DNA of 47,594 nt, from the NCBI GenBank assembly GCA_022566715.1, contig JADFIH010000007.1, positions 1 to 47,594 of the forward strand, written 5' to 3'. The DNA is from Pseudomonadota bacterium. GTDB lineage: Bacteria > Pseudomonadota > Alphaproteobacteria > SHVP01. Shown one piece after another: positions 1-10,983 of this stretch (position 1 is its first letter; the number at the start of each line of letters is the position of its first letter). Under the pieces are notes generated by a model. That model was given only the letters and a program-made list of their open reading frames with translations. It was not told the origin of the DNA and searched no databases. The position numbers and the translations under genes were made by a program.

Positions 1-218
1 CTTTCGCCAAATCGCCAAGGTCCTCCTGCCGAAGGACTACCTACGGCTGCGCCTGACCAGCGATTACGTGTCCGACATGTCCGACTCGTCGGGCACCTTG
101 TGGCTGGACGTCGCCCGCCGCGATTGGGCCGACGTCATGCTTGAGGCCACGGATTTAACGCGCGAGCACATGCCACGTCTGGTCGAGGGAAGCGAGCCGG
201 GGGGCGTTTTGCGCGGAT
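1..218 (+). pseudogene. Truncated xylulokinase (XylB) fragment, near-identical to 5699-5915
   Basis: Encodes ...[48 protein letters not shown], matching the internal part of the intact XylB at 5263-6726 with about 9-10 nt differences over ~217 nt. Homology stops abruptly at ...gttttgcgcg, about 4 bp before the stop codon of the convergent permease gene. The 5' part lies outside the window. Confidence 0.85.
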
Positions 219-221
219 CCC

Positions 222-1246
222 CTAACGGCGGGACGACGCCCGTGCCGCGGCGCGAACGCGGACCGCCTGGATGACGACCGGAATGGAGATCGTCACGATG
301 AGCAGCGAGCCGATAAAAACCGTCATGATGATGCCTGGCACATTGAGGAGGCCAAAGCCGAAGGTCACCATTCCCACCAGGAGAACCGCGATGACCACGC
401 CGAGGATCGTGCCGATACCACCGAGAATACTGACCCCACCCAAGACCACCATGGTAATGATCTCAAGTTCCCAACCGAGCGCGATATTGGGCCGGGTACT
501 ACCGATGCGCGATGTCAGGAGGACCGCCGCAAGGCCGCTCATGAGGCCGGTGAGGCAAAACAGCACGAACCGGTATCTGTCGACGCGGATGCCGGTGAAC
601 CGCGCCGCAACCGGATTGTTTCCGATGGCATAGATGCGGCGGCCGATGACCGTCATATGCAAGACGACACCGAAGATGACGGCGAGGACCAAAAACAAGA
701 CGAATTCAAAGGGGATCAAACCGCCGATGTAGCCCTGGCCGAAATAGGCAAGTCCCGCCGGATACTGCGTAACGGCGCCGTCTCCCAGGGCGACGAAGGC
801 GATCCCGCGAAACAGCGTGAAGGTTCCGATCGTCACCACGATCGCCGGCAGGCCCAGGCCGGCGATCAGGAAACCGTTGAACGCGCCGGCGGTGGCGCCG
901 GTCGCGAGGCCGACGACGACGAGGCCCGGCACGCCCAAGCCCGCCTCCGCGGCCAGCCCCATTAACATCGAACTCAGCGCGATAATCGAGGCGACCGAAA
1001 TATCGATGTCCCGGGCGATAATGACCAGGGCCATGGGCAGCGCAATGATGGCCTTCTCCGAGAAATTGAAAGTGGAGTCGGCGAGGTTGTAGATGTTGAG
1101 AAAATAGGGCGTCGCGTTGGAGTTGATGACAAACACGATGCCGAGAAATACAAGAAGAATCGCCTCCCAGCGTCGCAGCAGGGACCAAGGGGACTCTGCC
1201 GCCCGATCGCGCACGGCCGCTCGGCCCTCGCTTGCGTTTGTGCTCA
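222..1246 (-). CDS. Sugar ABC transporter permease (RhaQ/RbsC-like)
   Basis: ORF with BPD_transp_2 features (DIDISVASIIALSSM, GxPAIVVTIGTFTLFRG, GGVSILGGIGTILG). Likely GTG start at 1246 (MSTNASEGRA); the 528-aa ORF extension is a shadow of the upstream gene. Confidence 0.85.
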
Positions 1247-2320
1247 CCGCGGATGCTCCTCGGCGCGGCGCACGATAATCTTGCCCTTTCGGCGTTCGCT
1301 GCGTGAGTTGACCACCACGGCCACCAGGATGATCGCGCCGGAAATGGCCTGCTTCCAGAACGGCGACCAGCCCATGACCGGCAGGGCATTGGCGATGATG
1401 CCGAGGAAAAGAGCGCCAAGCACGGCGCCGGGGATCGTGCCGACGCCGCCGGCAATGCTCACACCCCCGATGACACAGGCGGCGATCACGACAAGTTCGA
1501 GCCCGATGGCGATTTCGGTATAGGCGATGGCGAATCGGGCCGTCCACAAATACCCGCTCAAGCCGGCGATCAGGCCCGCCAAGGCGTAAGCCATGAAAAG
1601 CCTTGCCGCGACGGGAACGCCGACATAACGCGCGGCTTGAGGATTTCCCCCGATCGCATAGAGCGAGCGTCCGGCTTTGGTGTGCCGCATGAACACCCAC
1701 ATCAAAGGGATGACGATGATCGCGATCCAAAGCAGGTGGGGAAGGCCCAGAAATCGGTTCATTGGAAAGGTCTGATAGGTCACCGACATCTCGTGCTTGT
1801 TGACCCACGCGCCGCCACTGAGAACGAAGACGAGCCCTCGGAACATGCTCAGGGTGCCCAAGGTCACGACGATCGGCGGCAGGCCCACGACCGCGACGAA
1901 GAACCCATTGAAGGCGCCAAGCCCCGCCCCAAAGAGCATGGCGCCGACGACATACGCAATCACGGGGAGGTCCGGGTAGGCCTGGGACAATAGGGCCATG
2001 GCCATGCCCGTGAGCGCGACATTGGCGGCCAGGGAAAGATCGATCCCACGGGTCAGGATGACCAGCATCTCGGCCACCGCCAACATCATGAGAATACTGG
2101 TATCGGTGAGCACGCCCTCGAAACTGTCAAGGGTGATAAAGAAGGGCGCGCGCAAACCAATCAATACCAACAGCAGGACGATAAGGAGCGCGAGGGCCGG
2201 CTCCCGCCGCCCGGTCACGGTCGCCAATAGGGCCGCCGGGTTCATGGGCCCGCCTGCGCGCCAGATGCGACAGTGACAATCGCTTCGGCCGTTGCTTCGT
2301 CGCGCGAAAATTCGCCGCAA
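1244..2320 (-). CDS. Sugar ABC transporter permease (RhaP-like). Start could be the internal MNPAALLATVTG (about 2245)
   Basis: Membrane protein with RGIDLSLAANVALTGM and GLPPIVVTLGTLSMFRG motifs; overlaps the downstream permease start (4 bp). Confidence 0.82.
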   Translation of the reverse strand: MRRIFARRSNGRSDCHCRIWRAGGPMNPAALLATVTGRREPALALLIVLLLVLIGLRAPFFITLDSFEGVLTDTSILMMLAVAEMLVILTRGIDLSLAANVALTGMAMALLSQAYPDLPVIAYVVGAMLFGAGLGAFNGFFVAVVGLPPIVVTLGTLSMFRGLVFVLSGGAWVNKHEMSVTYQTFPMNRFLGLPHLLWIAIIVIPLMWVFMRHTKAGRSLYAIGGNPQAARYVGVPVAARLFMAYALAGLIAGLSGYLWTARFAIAYTEIAIGLELVVIAACVIGGVSIAGGVGTIPGAVLGALFLGIIANALPVMGWSPFWKQAISGAIILVAVVVNSRSERRKGKIIVRRAEEHPR

Positions 2321-3750
2321 ATCCTGCCCTCGTGCATGACGATGATCCGGTCCGCCATGCCCCGAACCTCTTCCAGTTCCGAACTCACGAGAATGACCGC
2401 GAGTCCCTGGGCAACCAATTCTCCCATGAATTCGTGAACCGCCGCCTTGGAGCCGATATCGATGCCTTTTGTAGGTTCATCCAAAATCATGACCTCCGGG
2501 CGGGTCGCCAGCCACTTGCCGATCACGACCTTTTGCTGATTTCCGCCGGATAGTTCGTCGACCTGCTGGTCCCAGTGCGCCGCCTTGATGGACAGGCGAG
2601 CCCCCATGTCGCGTGTCACGCCAAGTTCCCTGCGGCGACTGAGGAAGCCGCGGGGGCTCAATTGATCGATCAGGGCGAGGGTCATGTTTTGGCGAATGGA
2701 CAAGGGGAGGATAGCCCCTTGTTGCTGGCGATCCTCCGGCACCAGGGCAAGGCCGTGCTTCATAGCCTCGCTAGGGCTGGAAATCTTGATCGGACGGCCA
2801 TGCATGGACAAGGTTCCGGATCGCGAACGGGTAACGCCGAAAATCGACTGCATGACTTCGGAGCGCCCCGACCCCACCAGTCCATAAAAGCCCAGAATTT
2901 CACCCTTCCTCAACGTGAACGAGATGTCTTCGAATTCCGTGTCATGGGTAAAATGACTCACTTCGAGGACGACATCGCCGATGGGCACGTCCACCTTGGG
3001 AAAGACCTCCTCGACGGAACGCCCGACCATCAGCTTCACGAGTTCGTCCTGGGTGACATCGGCGACGTTTCCCTCTCCGACAAGCTGGCCGTCGCGCAGG
3101 ACCGCGTACCGGTCCGCAATCTCAAAGATCTCTACGAACTTGTGGGAAATGAAGATGATGCCTTTTCCCTCATCGCGAAGCTGGCGCACGATGACCATTA
3201 GGTGGTCGATTTCCTTCCGAGAGAGGGATGCGGAAGGCTCGTCCATGATGACGATCTGGGCGTCGTGGGCCAACGCCTTGGCGACGCCTAATATGTGACG
3301 CTCGGCGACGCTCAGTTCGCGGACAAGGGATCTTGTCGAGATCGCCACATCCATCCTGTCCAGTATCTCCGCCGAACGCCGATGGATGCCTTTCCAGTCA
3401 ACCAGGGGTCCCCTACCGCGGGTCGGCTGGTGACCCATGAAGATATTCTCTCCGACGGTCAGATCCTCAAAGACCGAGGTCTCCTGATGGATCGCTGATA
3501 TGCCCGCCGCCCACGCGTCGGTGGGGCGGGAAAACTGCATGGGCGTGCCGGCGATTTCGATGGTGCCAGCATCAGGCTTGTAGATACCGGTTAGAATTTT
3601 TACGATGGTCGACTTGCCCGCCCCATTCTCACCGACGAGAGCCATGACTTCGCCGGCTCTGACGCGCAGGGAAACGTCGTCTAGCGCTTTGACTCCGGGG
3701 AATTGTTTGGAAAGACCCCTAACATTCAGAAGCACCGGCCCAGCCACCAC
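2242..3750 (-). CDS. Sugar ABC transporter ATP-binding protein, two NBDs (RhaT/RbsA-like)
   Basis: Walker [17 protein letters not shown] and LSGGNQQK signatures, two nucleotide-binding halves, 502 aa. Confidence 0.9.
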   Translation of the reverse strand: MVAGPVLLNVRGLSKQFPGVKALDDVSLRVRAGEVMALVGENGAGKSTIVKILTGIYKPDAGTIEIAGTPMQFSRPTDAWAAGISAIHQETSVFEDLTVGENIFMGHQPTRGRGPLVDWKGIHRRSAEILDRMDVAISTRSLVRELSVAERHILGVAKALAHDAQIVIMDEPSASLSRKEIDHLMVIVRQLRDEGKGIIFISHKFVEIFEIADRYAVLRDGQLVGEGNVADVTQDELVKLMVGRSVEEVFPKVDVPIGDVVLEVSHFTHDTEFEDISFTLRKGEILGFYGLVGSGRSEVMQSIFGVTRSRSGTLSMHGRPIKISSPSEAMKHGLALVPEDRQQQGAILPLSIRQNMTLALIDQLSPRGFLSRRRELGVTRDMGARLSIKAAHWDQQVDELSGGNQQKVVIGKWLATRPEVMILDEPTKGIDIGSKAAVHEFMGELVAQGLAVILVSSELEEVRGMADRIIVMHEGRICGEFSRDEATAEAIVTVASGAQAGP

Positions 3751-3855
3751 ACCCTCGACCTCTTCGCTCTCCCCGGGGACGCCATGGAATTACCGGAAGG
3801 CCCAAAGGACCGCCATTTTCGGCCACTACCATGCACCTGTGAAGCCGGATAAGGA

Positions 3856-3888
3856 AGCGGCGCGGCCAGGGGTACCGACCGCGCCGCT
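3856..3888 (-). terminator. Hairpin (attenuator/terminator/RNA-stability element) between the binding-protein and ATPase genes
   Basis: Perfect 10-bp inverted repeat agcggcgcgg ... ccgcgccgct, directly downstream of the binding-protein gene on the minus strand; only a weak T-rich tail. Confidence 0.5.
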
Positions 3889-3907
3889 CTCGTAAGATAT
3901 ATTGGCG

Positions 3908-4909
3908 TCAGAAAATCTCGGCGAACTTCGCAACATTGCTCGCGTCAAAGGTGAACGGTTCGGCCATCGCGGCCTCGCCATTTTCGTCGATGGTCATCAC
4001 ACCCATCCGGCCGACCTTGATTTTCTCGCCGGGCGCACCCGTGGCTCCGCCCTTGACGAACTGATAGGCCAGATAGGTCGCCGTGTAGCCCAGATCGATT
4101 GGGTTCCAGATGGCGAAGCTCAAGACCGCGCCGCTTTCCACGTGGCCCTTCATCTCGGAGGGCAGGCCCAGGCCGGTAACAAAGACCTTGCCGACCAAGC
4201 CCTTGTCACGCACGGCCTGTGCCGCGGCGGCAATACCGACCGTCGTCGGTGCAATGATCACTTTCAAATCCGGGAAGCGTGCGAGCAGACCGAGCGCCTC
4301 CTGGTAGCTTTTGTCCGATTGATCGTCGCCATAGACCACATCGACCAGATCGAGCGAAGCCCGCTCCGGTTTGGCGAGCTCCTTCCGCATTTCTTCGATC
4401 CAGATATTCTGGTTGGTGGCCTGAGCGGTCGCGCTCAAGATAGCGATCTTCCCGGCCCCGCCGGCGGCGTCGGACGCCATGACGATCTGCTTGAAACCAA
4501 TCAGTTCGTTATTCGAGGGGTTGAGGTGCATCAGCCGCCCCTCCTTGGCGATTCCGGAATCGAAGGACAGGACTTTGATGCCGCGGGCCATCGCCCGCTT
4601 GGTCACCGGGATAAGCGCCGTCGGATCGTTGGCCGAAATGATGATCGCGTCGACGCCTTGGGCGATAAGATTGCTGATAATCTCGATCTGCCCTTCAGCC
4701 GTCGGCGCCGTCGGCGCCGTGAAAATCAACTCGATATTACCCAACTCCGCGGCGGCCTCTTGGCCACCGTCGAACGCTGAATCAAAGAACCCGTTGCCGA
4801 GGTTCTTGACCAGCATAGCGATGCGTACAGTGTCCTGGGCAAACGCCGAAGACATTCCGAACGCCAATAGACTCGCGGCCGCAACCGCAGTTGCTACGAA
4901 ACGCTTCAT
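3908..4909 (-). CDS. Sugar ABC transporter substrate-binding protein (RhaS-like)
   Basis: Signal peptide MKRFVATAVAAASLLAFGMSSAFA; VKNLGNGFFDSAFDGGQEAAAELG, TAPTAEGQIEIISNLIAQGVDAIIISANDP, VTGLGLPSEMKGHVESGA resemble rhizobial RhaS from memory. Confidence 0.85.
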   Translation of the reverse strand: MKRFVATAVAAASLLAFGMSSAFAQDTVRIAMLVKNLGNGFFDSAFDGGQEAAAELGNIELIFTAPTAPTAEGQIEIISNLIAQGVDAIIISANDPTALIPVTKRAMARGIKVLSFDSGIAKEGRLMHLNPSNNELIGFKQIVMASDAAGGAGKIAILSATAQATNQNIWIEEMRKELAKPERASLDLVDVVYGDDQSDKSYQEALGLLARFPDLKVIIAPTTVGIAAAAQAVRDKGLVGKVFVTGLGLPSEMKGHVESGAVLSFAIWNPIDLGYTATYLAYQFVKGGATGAPGEKIKVGRMGVMTIDENGEAAMAEPFTFDASNVAKFAEIF

Positions 4910-4944
4910 GTTTGGGGTCCTCCCTAAAATCCCTGTCGAACAAT

Positions 4945-5019
4945 CCCGGCCCAGCGGCCAGATGTCGTGCCCGGCCCAGCGGCCAGATGTCGTGCCCGGC
5001 CCAGCGGCCAGATGTCGTG
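4945..5019. repeat. Three perfect tandem copies of a 25-bp unit upstream of the RhaS-like gene
   Basis: cccggcccagcggccagatgtcgtg at 4945-4969, 4970-4994 and 4995-5019, no mismatches. Confidence 0.97.
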
Positions 5020-5262
5020 GCAATTCCGATTTTAGATTGAAAATATTGGATCAAAAAGGACCCACAGTCAATCCTTACCGATCAAACTTGGAGATCTCCG
5101 TGGCGACAGGAAGTCGAATGACTAAAGTTGATCGTATTCCTAACGTGGAGCCCACGACCGATGTTCTCGCCTTCCAAAGGTGCCACCGCACGGTTAGCCT
5201 CCGGCGATGGAACGAATTCATTGCCGGCGCCGCCGCGTCCCGGTTGAAATCATCCAGCGCGG

Positions 5263-6726
5263 TTGACCGTGTACCTGGGCATCGATCTCGGAACCTCGGC
5301 GCTCAAGGCGATCCTTGTCGACGACGCGCAGGGCGTCGTGGGCGAGGCATCCGTGCCGTTGGAAATCGATCGCCCGCACCCCAACTGGTCGGAGCAAGAC
5401 CCGGAGTCGTGGTGGGCGGCGAGTTGCTCCGCCCTCGACGCCTTGAAGCGGACGCACGCCCGCGAATTGTCGGCGGTCCGGGGCATCGGTCTTTCCGGCC
5501 AGATGCACGGCGCGACGCTGCTCGATGCAGCCGACCGGGTGCTGCGCCCCGCCATCCTTTGGAATGACGGACGAAGCGGCGACGAATGTAACGCCATCGA
5601 GGAGGCTGTCCCGTCGTCCCGGCGGATAACGGGCAATCTGGCGATGCCTGGCTTCACCGCGCCCAAGCTGCTCTGGGTGGCCCGGCATGAGCCGGACATC
5701 TTCCGCCAAATCGCCAAGGTCCTTCTGCCGAAGGACTACCTACGGCTGCGCCTGACCGGCGACTACGTGTCCGACATGTCCGACTCGTCGGGCACCTTGT
5801 GGCTGGACGTCGCCCGCCGCGATTGGGCCGACGTCATGCTGCAGGCCACGGATTTAACCCGCGAGCACATGCCACGCTTGGTCGAGGGAAGCGAGCCGGG
5901 GGGCGTTTTGCGCGAGGATCTCGCGAACCGGTGGGGCATGGGCGGCGGCGTGGTCGTCGCCGGCGGGGCCGGGGACAATGCCGCCGGCGCGGTCGGACTT
6001 GGCGCGGTGAGCCCTGGTGACGCCTTCTTGTCGCTCGGAACCTCGGGGGTCTATTTCGTTTGCAACGCCGCGTTTTCGCCCAATCCGGAACGGGCCGTTC
6101 ACGCGTTTTGCCATTGCCTGCCCGGCGCCTGGCACCAGATGAGCGTGATCCTGAGCGCCGCGAGCTGCCTTGCCTGGATTGCCAAGGCGACAGGCGCCAA
6201 GGACGAGACCGCGGCGCTTGCCGAGATCGAAGGCGCGGGATTGGAGGGTGGAGAGGTGATCTTCTTGCCTTACCTTTCGGGCGAGCGCACGCCGCACAAC
6301 AATCCGCGGGCCCGCGGCGTTTTCTTCGGCCTGACCCATGGCACGGATCGCGCGGACCTGGGGCGGGCGGTGCTCGAGGGCGTGGCCTTTGCGTTTCTCG
6401 ACGGCCAGGAGGCCCTGCTGGCGGCCGGCGCCGGCATCGGCCACGTATCGATCATTGGCGGTGGCGCGCGCAGTTCCCTGTGGGCGCGGATTTTGGCCTC
6501 GGCGTTGGGACGGCCTTTGACCTATCATTCCGGCGGGACCATGGGCCCGGCGTTCGGCGCGGCCCGTCTCGCCCGCCTCGCGGCCGGGGACGAGCCTCCC
6601 GAGGCCGTGTGCGTGCCACCACCGGTCGAGCGTGTCGTCGAGCCGGAGGCCTCCCTTCGGGACTCGCTCATGAAAAAACACGAGCGGTACAGGAAATTGT
6701 ATCTTGCGCTTGTGTCCGAGTTTTAA
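5263..6726 (+). CDS. xylB: Xylulokinase (FGGY family)
   Basis: [63 protein letters not shown] or GTG (5269) start. Confidence 0.92.
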   Translation: MTVYLGIDLGTSALKAILVDDAQGVVGEASVPLEIDRPHPNWSEQDPESWWAASCSALDALKRTHARELSAVRGIGLSGQMHGATLLDAADRVLRPAILWNDGRSGDECNAIEEAVPSSRRITGNLAMPGFTAPKLLWVARHEPDIFRQIAKVLLPKDYLRLRLTGDYVSDMSDSSGTLWLDVARRDWADVMLQATDLTREHMPRLVEGSEPGGVLREDLANRWGMGGGVVVAGGAGDNAAGAVGLGAVSPGDAFLSLGTSGVYFVCNAAFSPNPERAVHAFCHCLPGAWHQMSVILSAASCLAWIAKATGAKDETAALAEIEGAGLEGGEVIFLPYLSGERTPHNNPRARGVFFGLTHGTDRADLGRAVLEGVAFAFLDGQEALLAAGAGIGHVSIIGGGARSSLWARILASALGRPLTYHSGGTMGPAFGAARLARLAAGDEPPEAVCVPPPVERVVEPEASLRDSLMKKHERYRKLYLALVSEF

Positions 6727-6764
6727 GGACCGCCCGCGATCCCAAGCCTTTCGTGGTTGGCGGC

Positions 6765-8093
6765 ATGCCGTGGAGCGAAAAAATGAAACCATTCTTTCCG
6801 GGTACGGCCATAACCTACGAGGGCCCTGAAACAGACAATCCCCTGGCCTACCGTTGGTACGATCCGGTGCGCGAGGTTCTCGGCAAGCCGATGGCGGATC
6901 AGCTTCGCTTCGCGGTCTGCTATTGGCACACTTTCGGCTGGCAGGGAAACGACCCGTTCGGCGCTCCCACTTTCTTTCGCCCCTGGATGGATGAGCCGGA
7001 CCCGATGGCCGGCGCCGAGATCAAACTCGGAGCCGCCTTCGAGTTGTTCGAGAAACTCGGGACGCCCTTCTTTACGTTCCACGATAGGGATGCCGCGCCC
7101 GAGGGCGATACCCTGGCCCGGAGCAACGCCAACCTCGACCGAATCGCCGAAAGTATCGAGGGGGAAATGTCGCGAACCGGCGTACGCCTGCTTTGGGGCA
7201 CCGCGAACCTTTTTAGCCATCGCCGTTACATGTCCGGCGCGGCCACCAACCCGGACCCCGAGGTCTTCGCCTACGCGGCGGCGCAGGTGAAACATGTGAT
7301 GGAGGTGACGCACCGGTTGAACGGCGAGAATTACGTTCTTTGGGGAGGGCGGGAAGGGTACGAGACGCTACTCAATACCGATCTCGCCCGGGAGGCCGAC
7401 CAACTCGGTCGATTCATGAACCTGGTGGTGGAGCACAAACATAAGATCGGTTTCGCCGGAACGATCCTGATCGAACCCAAGCCGCACGAACCCACCAAAC
7501 ACCAGTACGACCATGACGCCGCCGCGATCCACGGGTTCCTGCGGAAATACGGGCTGGAGCGCGAGATCAAGCTCAATATCGAGGTCAATCACGCAACCCT
7601 GGCGGGCCATTCCTTCGAACACGAGATCGCCTACGCTGCGGCCAACGGCCTCTTCGGAAGCCTCGACATCAATCGGGGAGACCCGCAGTTGGGTTGGGAT
7701 ACGGACCAGTTTCCCAACAATGCGCAAGACGTTGCAATCGCCATGTACACGGTTTTGCGCGCCGGGGGGTTCACTTCCGGCGGGCTGAACTTCGACGCCA
7801 AAATTCGTCGCCAATCGATCGAGCCGGACGATATACTGCACGCTCATATCGGCGGCATCGATGTCTGCGCCCGCGCCCTGCTGATCGCGGCGCGCATGGT
7901 GGAGGACGGCAAGCTACAGGGGTTGCTCGATGATCGGTATGCCGGATGGGACGGGCCCCTCGGCCAAAGCATCCTTGAGGGCGGCGCGTCGCTCGATTCG
8001 CTCGCGGACTATGTCCTCGAGCGCGACCTGGACCCGGAGCCGCGTTCCGGCCGCCAGGAACGCCTCGAAAACCTGGTGAACAGCTACCTATGA
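6765..8093 (+). CDS. xylA: Xylose isomerase (alternative ATG at 6783)
   Basis: [76 protein letters not shown]: canonical XylA motifs. The 6060 start of the ORF track is a shadow extension. Confidence 0.97.
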   Translation: MPWSEKMKPFFPGTAITYEGPETDNPLAYRWYDPVREVLGKPMADQLRFAVCYWHTFGWQGNDPFGAPTFFRPWMDEPDPMAGAEIKLGAAFELFEKLGTPFFTFHDRDAAPEGDTLARSNANLDRIAESIEGEMSRTGVRLLWGTANLFSHRRYMSGAATNPDPEVFAYAAAQVKHVMEVTHRLNGENYVLWGGREGYETLLNTDLAREADQLGRFMNLVVEHKHKIGFAGTILIEPKPHEPTKHQYDHDAAAIHGFLRKYGLEREIKLNIEVNHATLAGHSFEHEIAYAAANGLFGSLDINRGDPQLGWDTDQFPNNAQDVAIAMYTVLRAGGFTSGGLNFDAKIRRQSIEPDDILHAHIGGIDVCARALLIAARMVEDGKLQGLLDDRYAGWDGPLGQSILEGGASLDSLADYVLERDLDPEPRSGRQERLENLVNSYL

Positions 8094-9721
8094 GCGCACG
8101 ATTTCCTATTGAGGTCTCCATCGGCGCGTTCGCCGGAATACTGGCTCTCGCGGCTGCCGCGGCTCCGGCGCCCGCCGTGGAGATTCCGCGCTTCGTGGAG
8201 GAGACTGCAACCTCCGGCGTATCGCACCAATACGATGGGGGCTGGGAATTCTTCGTCGGCGGTGGCGTGGCCGTCTTCGACTGCAATGGGGACGGCCGGC
8301 CCGACCTTTACATTGCGGGCGGCGCCGGGGTGTCCGTTTTGTACCGGAACGAAAGCGCCGTGGGCGGCGCGTTGCGCTTTGCGCCCGTTCCCGACAGCGG
8401 CGCCGAAATAAGCGATGCGCTCGGCGCCTACCCGCTCGACGTCGACGGCGACGCCATCGCCGACCTGATCGTCCTGCGGGTGGGGGAGAATATCGCCTTG
8501 CGCGGGCTGGGCGGCTGCCGTTTCGAACGGGCCAACGAGGCCTGGGGGTTCGAGGGCGGCGCCGCGTGGTCGACAAGCTTCTCGGCGCGCTGGGAGCAGG
8601 GCCGTGCTTGGCCCACCTTGGCTATCGGGAACTACGTCGACCGCGAGGCCGCCGGCTCACCCTGGGGGACGTGCAGCGACAATGTGCTTCACCGCCCCGC
8701 CGCGAACGACTCGGGATTCGACCGCCCGAGCGCCCTGTCGCCGGGCTACTGCTCCCTCTCCATGCTCTTCAGCGACTGGGACCGTTCGGGCCGTGCCGAC
8801 CTGCGCGTGGCCAACGACCGCCACTACTACCGTGGCGGCGAGGAACAACTCTGGCGGCTCCCGCCCGGCGAGCCGCCGGAGCTCTACACCCGGGCCGACG
8901 GTTGGAAGAAACTGGTCGTCTGGGGGATGGGGCTTGCCGGTCACGACCTGACGGGCGATGGCTACCCCGAGTACGTCGTGACCAGTATGGGCGACAACAA
9001 GGTGCAATCGCTCGTGTCTGCGTTCCAGGGTCCGGCCTACGAGGACATCGCCTTGAGCCGTGGCCTCACGGCGCACCGTCCGTTCACGGGCGGTGATATC
9101 CAGCCGTCGACCGGTTGGCACGCCGAATTCCAGGACGTCAACAACGACGGGCTGATCGACCTGTTCATCGCCAAGGGCAATGTCGAGGAAATGCCCGAGG
9201 CCGCCATGCGCGATCCCAACAACCTGCTCATGGGCCAACCGGACGGGACATTCATCGAGGGCGCGGAACAGGCGGGGATCATTAGTTACGCGCGAGGCCG
9301 CGGTGCGGCGTTGGCCGATCTGAACCTCGACGGAATGCCCGACCTTGTCGTTGTCAATCGGCGCGACCCGGTCCAGCTTTGGCGCAATGCCGGCCGCGGC
9401 GACGCGGCCAACCCGGTTCCCATTGGGAACTGGCTCGCCCTACGCTTGCGGCAATCCGGCGGCAACCGGGACGCGGTTGGCGCCTGGGTCGAGGTGAAGG
9501 CCGGCGGGCGTGTGCAACGGCGAGAAATCACCGTGGGGGGCGGCCACGCGGGCGGGACCTTGGGCTGGGTTCATCTTGGGCTGGGCTCCGAGGCAACCGC
9601 CGAGGTCAGGGTGGAATGGCCCGGCGGCCGGACGGGCGAGTGGATCCCGGTCCAGGCAAACCGATTCTTCGTAATCGAGCGCGAACGGAACGGGGCCCGG
9701 CGCTGGGTCCCAGTCATGTGA
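8090..9721 (+). CDS. Secreted CRTAC1-family FG-GAP/VCBS-repeat protein with C-terminal ASPIC/UnbV-like domain
   Basis: N-terminal signal-like segment; repeated DxDGDxxxD calcium-type repeats ([61 protein letters not shown]); C-terminal [39 protein letters not shown]...[18 protein letters not shown] is ASPIC/UnbV-like. ATGA overlap with xylA. Confidence 0.85.
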   Translation: MSARFPIEVSIGAFAGILALAAAAAPAPAVEIPRFVEETATSGVSHQYDGGWEFFVGGGVAVFDCNGDGRPDLYIAGGAGVSVLYRNESAVGGALRFAPVPDSGAEISDALGAYPLDVDGDAIADLIVLRVGENIALRGLGGCRFERANEAWGFEGGAAWSTSFSARWEQGRAWPTLAIGNYVDREAAGSPWGTCSDNVLHRPAANDSGFDRPSALSPGYCSLSMLFSDWDRSGRADLRVANDRHYYRGGEEQLWRLPPGEPPELYTRADGWKKLVVWGMGLAGHDLTGDGYPEYVVTSMGDNKVQSLVSAFQGPAYEDIALSRGLTAHRPFTGGDIQPSTGWHAEFQDVNNDGLIDLFIAKGNVEEMPEAAMRDPNNLLMGQPDGTFIEGAEQAGIISYARGRGAALADLNLDGMPDLVVVNRRDPVQLWRNAGRGDAANPVPIGNWLALRLRQSGGNRDAVGAWVEVKAGGRVQRREITVGGGHAGGTLGWVHLGLGSEATAEVRVEWPGGRTGEWIPVQANRFFVIERERNGARRWVPVM

Positions 9722-9826
9722 TCGACACGAGAGCGCAAAGTCTTTGACTTGACGGGCTTTTCCGCCAAGATGTTTGGTTGAAAAACAAGAACAAGTGAAC
9801 CAAGGCAATTGGGAGGATTGAGAGAA

Positions 9827-10876
9827 ATGAAATCGCTAACAAGGATTATTGCCGGCGCGGCCGTCGGCCTCGCGATGGGCGTAACCGCCAGCGCCACGGC
9901 GTTCGCTCAGGAAATTATCGTCGGCGTGAGTTGGGCCAATTTCCAGGAAGAGCGTTGGAAAACGGACGAAGCCGCGATGAAAAGCGTGCTCGACAAGCTG
10001 GGCGTCAAGTACATCAGTGCCGACGCACAAAGTTCCAGCGAAAAACAGCTCGCCGATATCGAAAGTCTTATTACCAGGGGCGCGACTGCATTGATCGTGA
10101 TCGCCTGGGATTCCGAGGCAATCCTGCCCGCCGTCGCCCGCGCATCGGCGGAGGGTATTCCCGTCGTCGGATACGACCGTTTGATCGAAGACCCGGGCGT
10201 CTTCTACCTCACGTTCGACAACGTGGAGGTCGGGCGCATCCAGGCCCGTGAAATCTTCAAGGTCCAGCCCAAAGGCAATTATGTCTTCATCAAGGGCGCC
10301 GCGACCGATCCGAATGCGGACTTCCTGCACGCGGGTCAGCTCGAAGTACTTCAGGCCGCGATCGATTCCGGCGACATCAAGATCGTCGGCGATCAGTACA
10401 CGGACGCCTGGCTGCCGGAGAACGCTCAGAAGAACATGGAGCAGATCCTGACGGCCACCAACAACAAGGTCGACGCGGTCGTGGCGTCCAACGACGGCAC
10501 CGCCGGTGGCGTGGTAGCGGCCTTGTCCGCGCAGGGCCTCGAAGGCTTGCCTGTGTCCGGTCAAGATGGCGACCACGCGGCGCTAAACCGGGTTGCCCGT
10601 GGCCTGCAGACCGTAAGCGTATGGAAGGACGCCCGCGCCCTCGGCAGGGCGGCCGCCAACATCGCCGTGCAACTCGCGAAGGGTGCGTCGCTCGATGACA
10701 TCGAGGGCTCGGTGATCTTCAGTGACGGCCCCAAGGGCGCGAATATGCACTCGATTCTCTTGAAACCCGTCCCGATCAGGCACGATAACCTGGACGTGGT
10801 CATTGACGCGAAATGGGTTTCGCGCGAAGTGGTTTGCCAGGGCGTCGGCGCCAATGCGCCGGCCGCCTGCAAGTAG
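9827..10876 (+). CDS. xylF: D-xylose ABC transporter substrate-binding protein
   Basis: Signal peptide, then [110 protein letters not shown]. Confidence 0.95.
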   Translation: MKSLTRIIAGAAVGLAMGVTASATAFAQEIIVGVSWANFQEERWKTDEAAMKSVLDKLGVKYISADAQSSSEKQLADIESLITRGATALIVIAWDSEAILPAVARASAEGIPVVGYDRLIEDPGVFYLTFDNVEVGRIQAREIFKVQPKGNYVFIKGAATDPNADFLHAGQLEVLQAAIDSGDIKIVGDQYTDAWLPENAQKNMEQILTATNNKVDAVVASNDGTAGGVVAALSAQGLEGLPVSGQDGDHAALNRVARGLQTVSVWKDARALGRAAANIAVQLAKGASLDDIEGSVIFSDGPKGANMHSILLKPVPIRHDNLDVVIDAKWVSREVVCQGVGANAPAACK

Positions 10877-10888
10877 GCACTCGCTAGA

Positions 10889-10924
10889 GAAGCGCGCCGT
10901 CCGTTCGGCGGCGCGCTTCCTTTT
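10889..10924 (+). terminator. Strong GC hairpin plus T-rich tail between xylF and xylH (probable attenuator)
   Basis: 11-bp stem gaagcgcgccg...cggcgcgcttc followed by cttttc. Confidence 0.65.
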
Positions 10925-10983
10925 CGCCCGGTCCGGCTTCCGTTTCCGTTACGGCCGGCGGTCGAGGACCTGGGAACGCTCGC

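Noticed and set aside
4945-5019. Tandem repeats as a CRISPR array
   Set aside because: Units are directly adjacent with no spacers and no cas genes are present.
6060-6764. N-terminal extension of the xylose isomerase ORF (677 aa)
   Set aside because: Arg/Gly-rich shadow of xylB in another frame; canonical XylA starts at [11 protein letters not shown].
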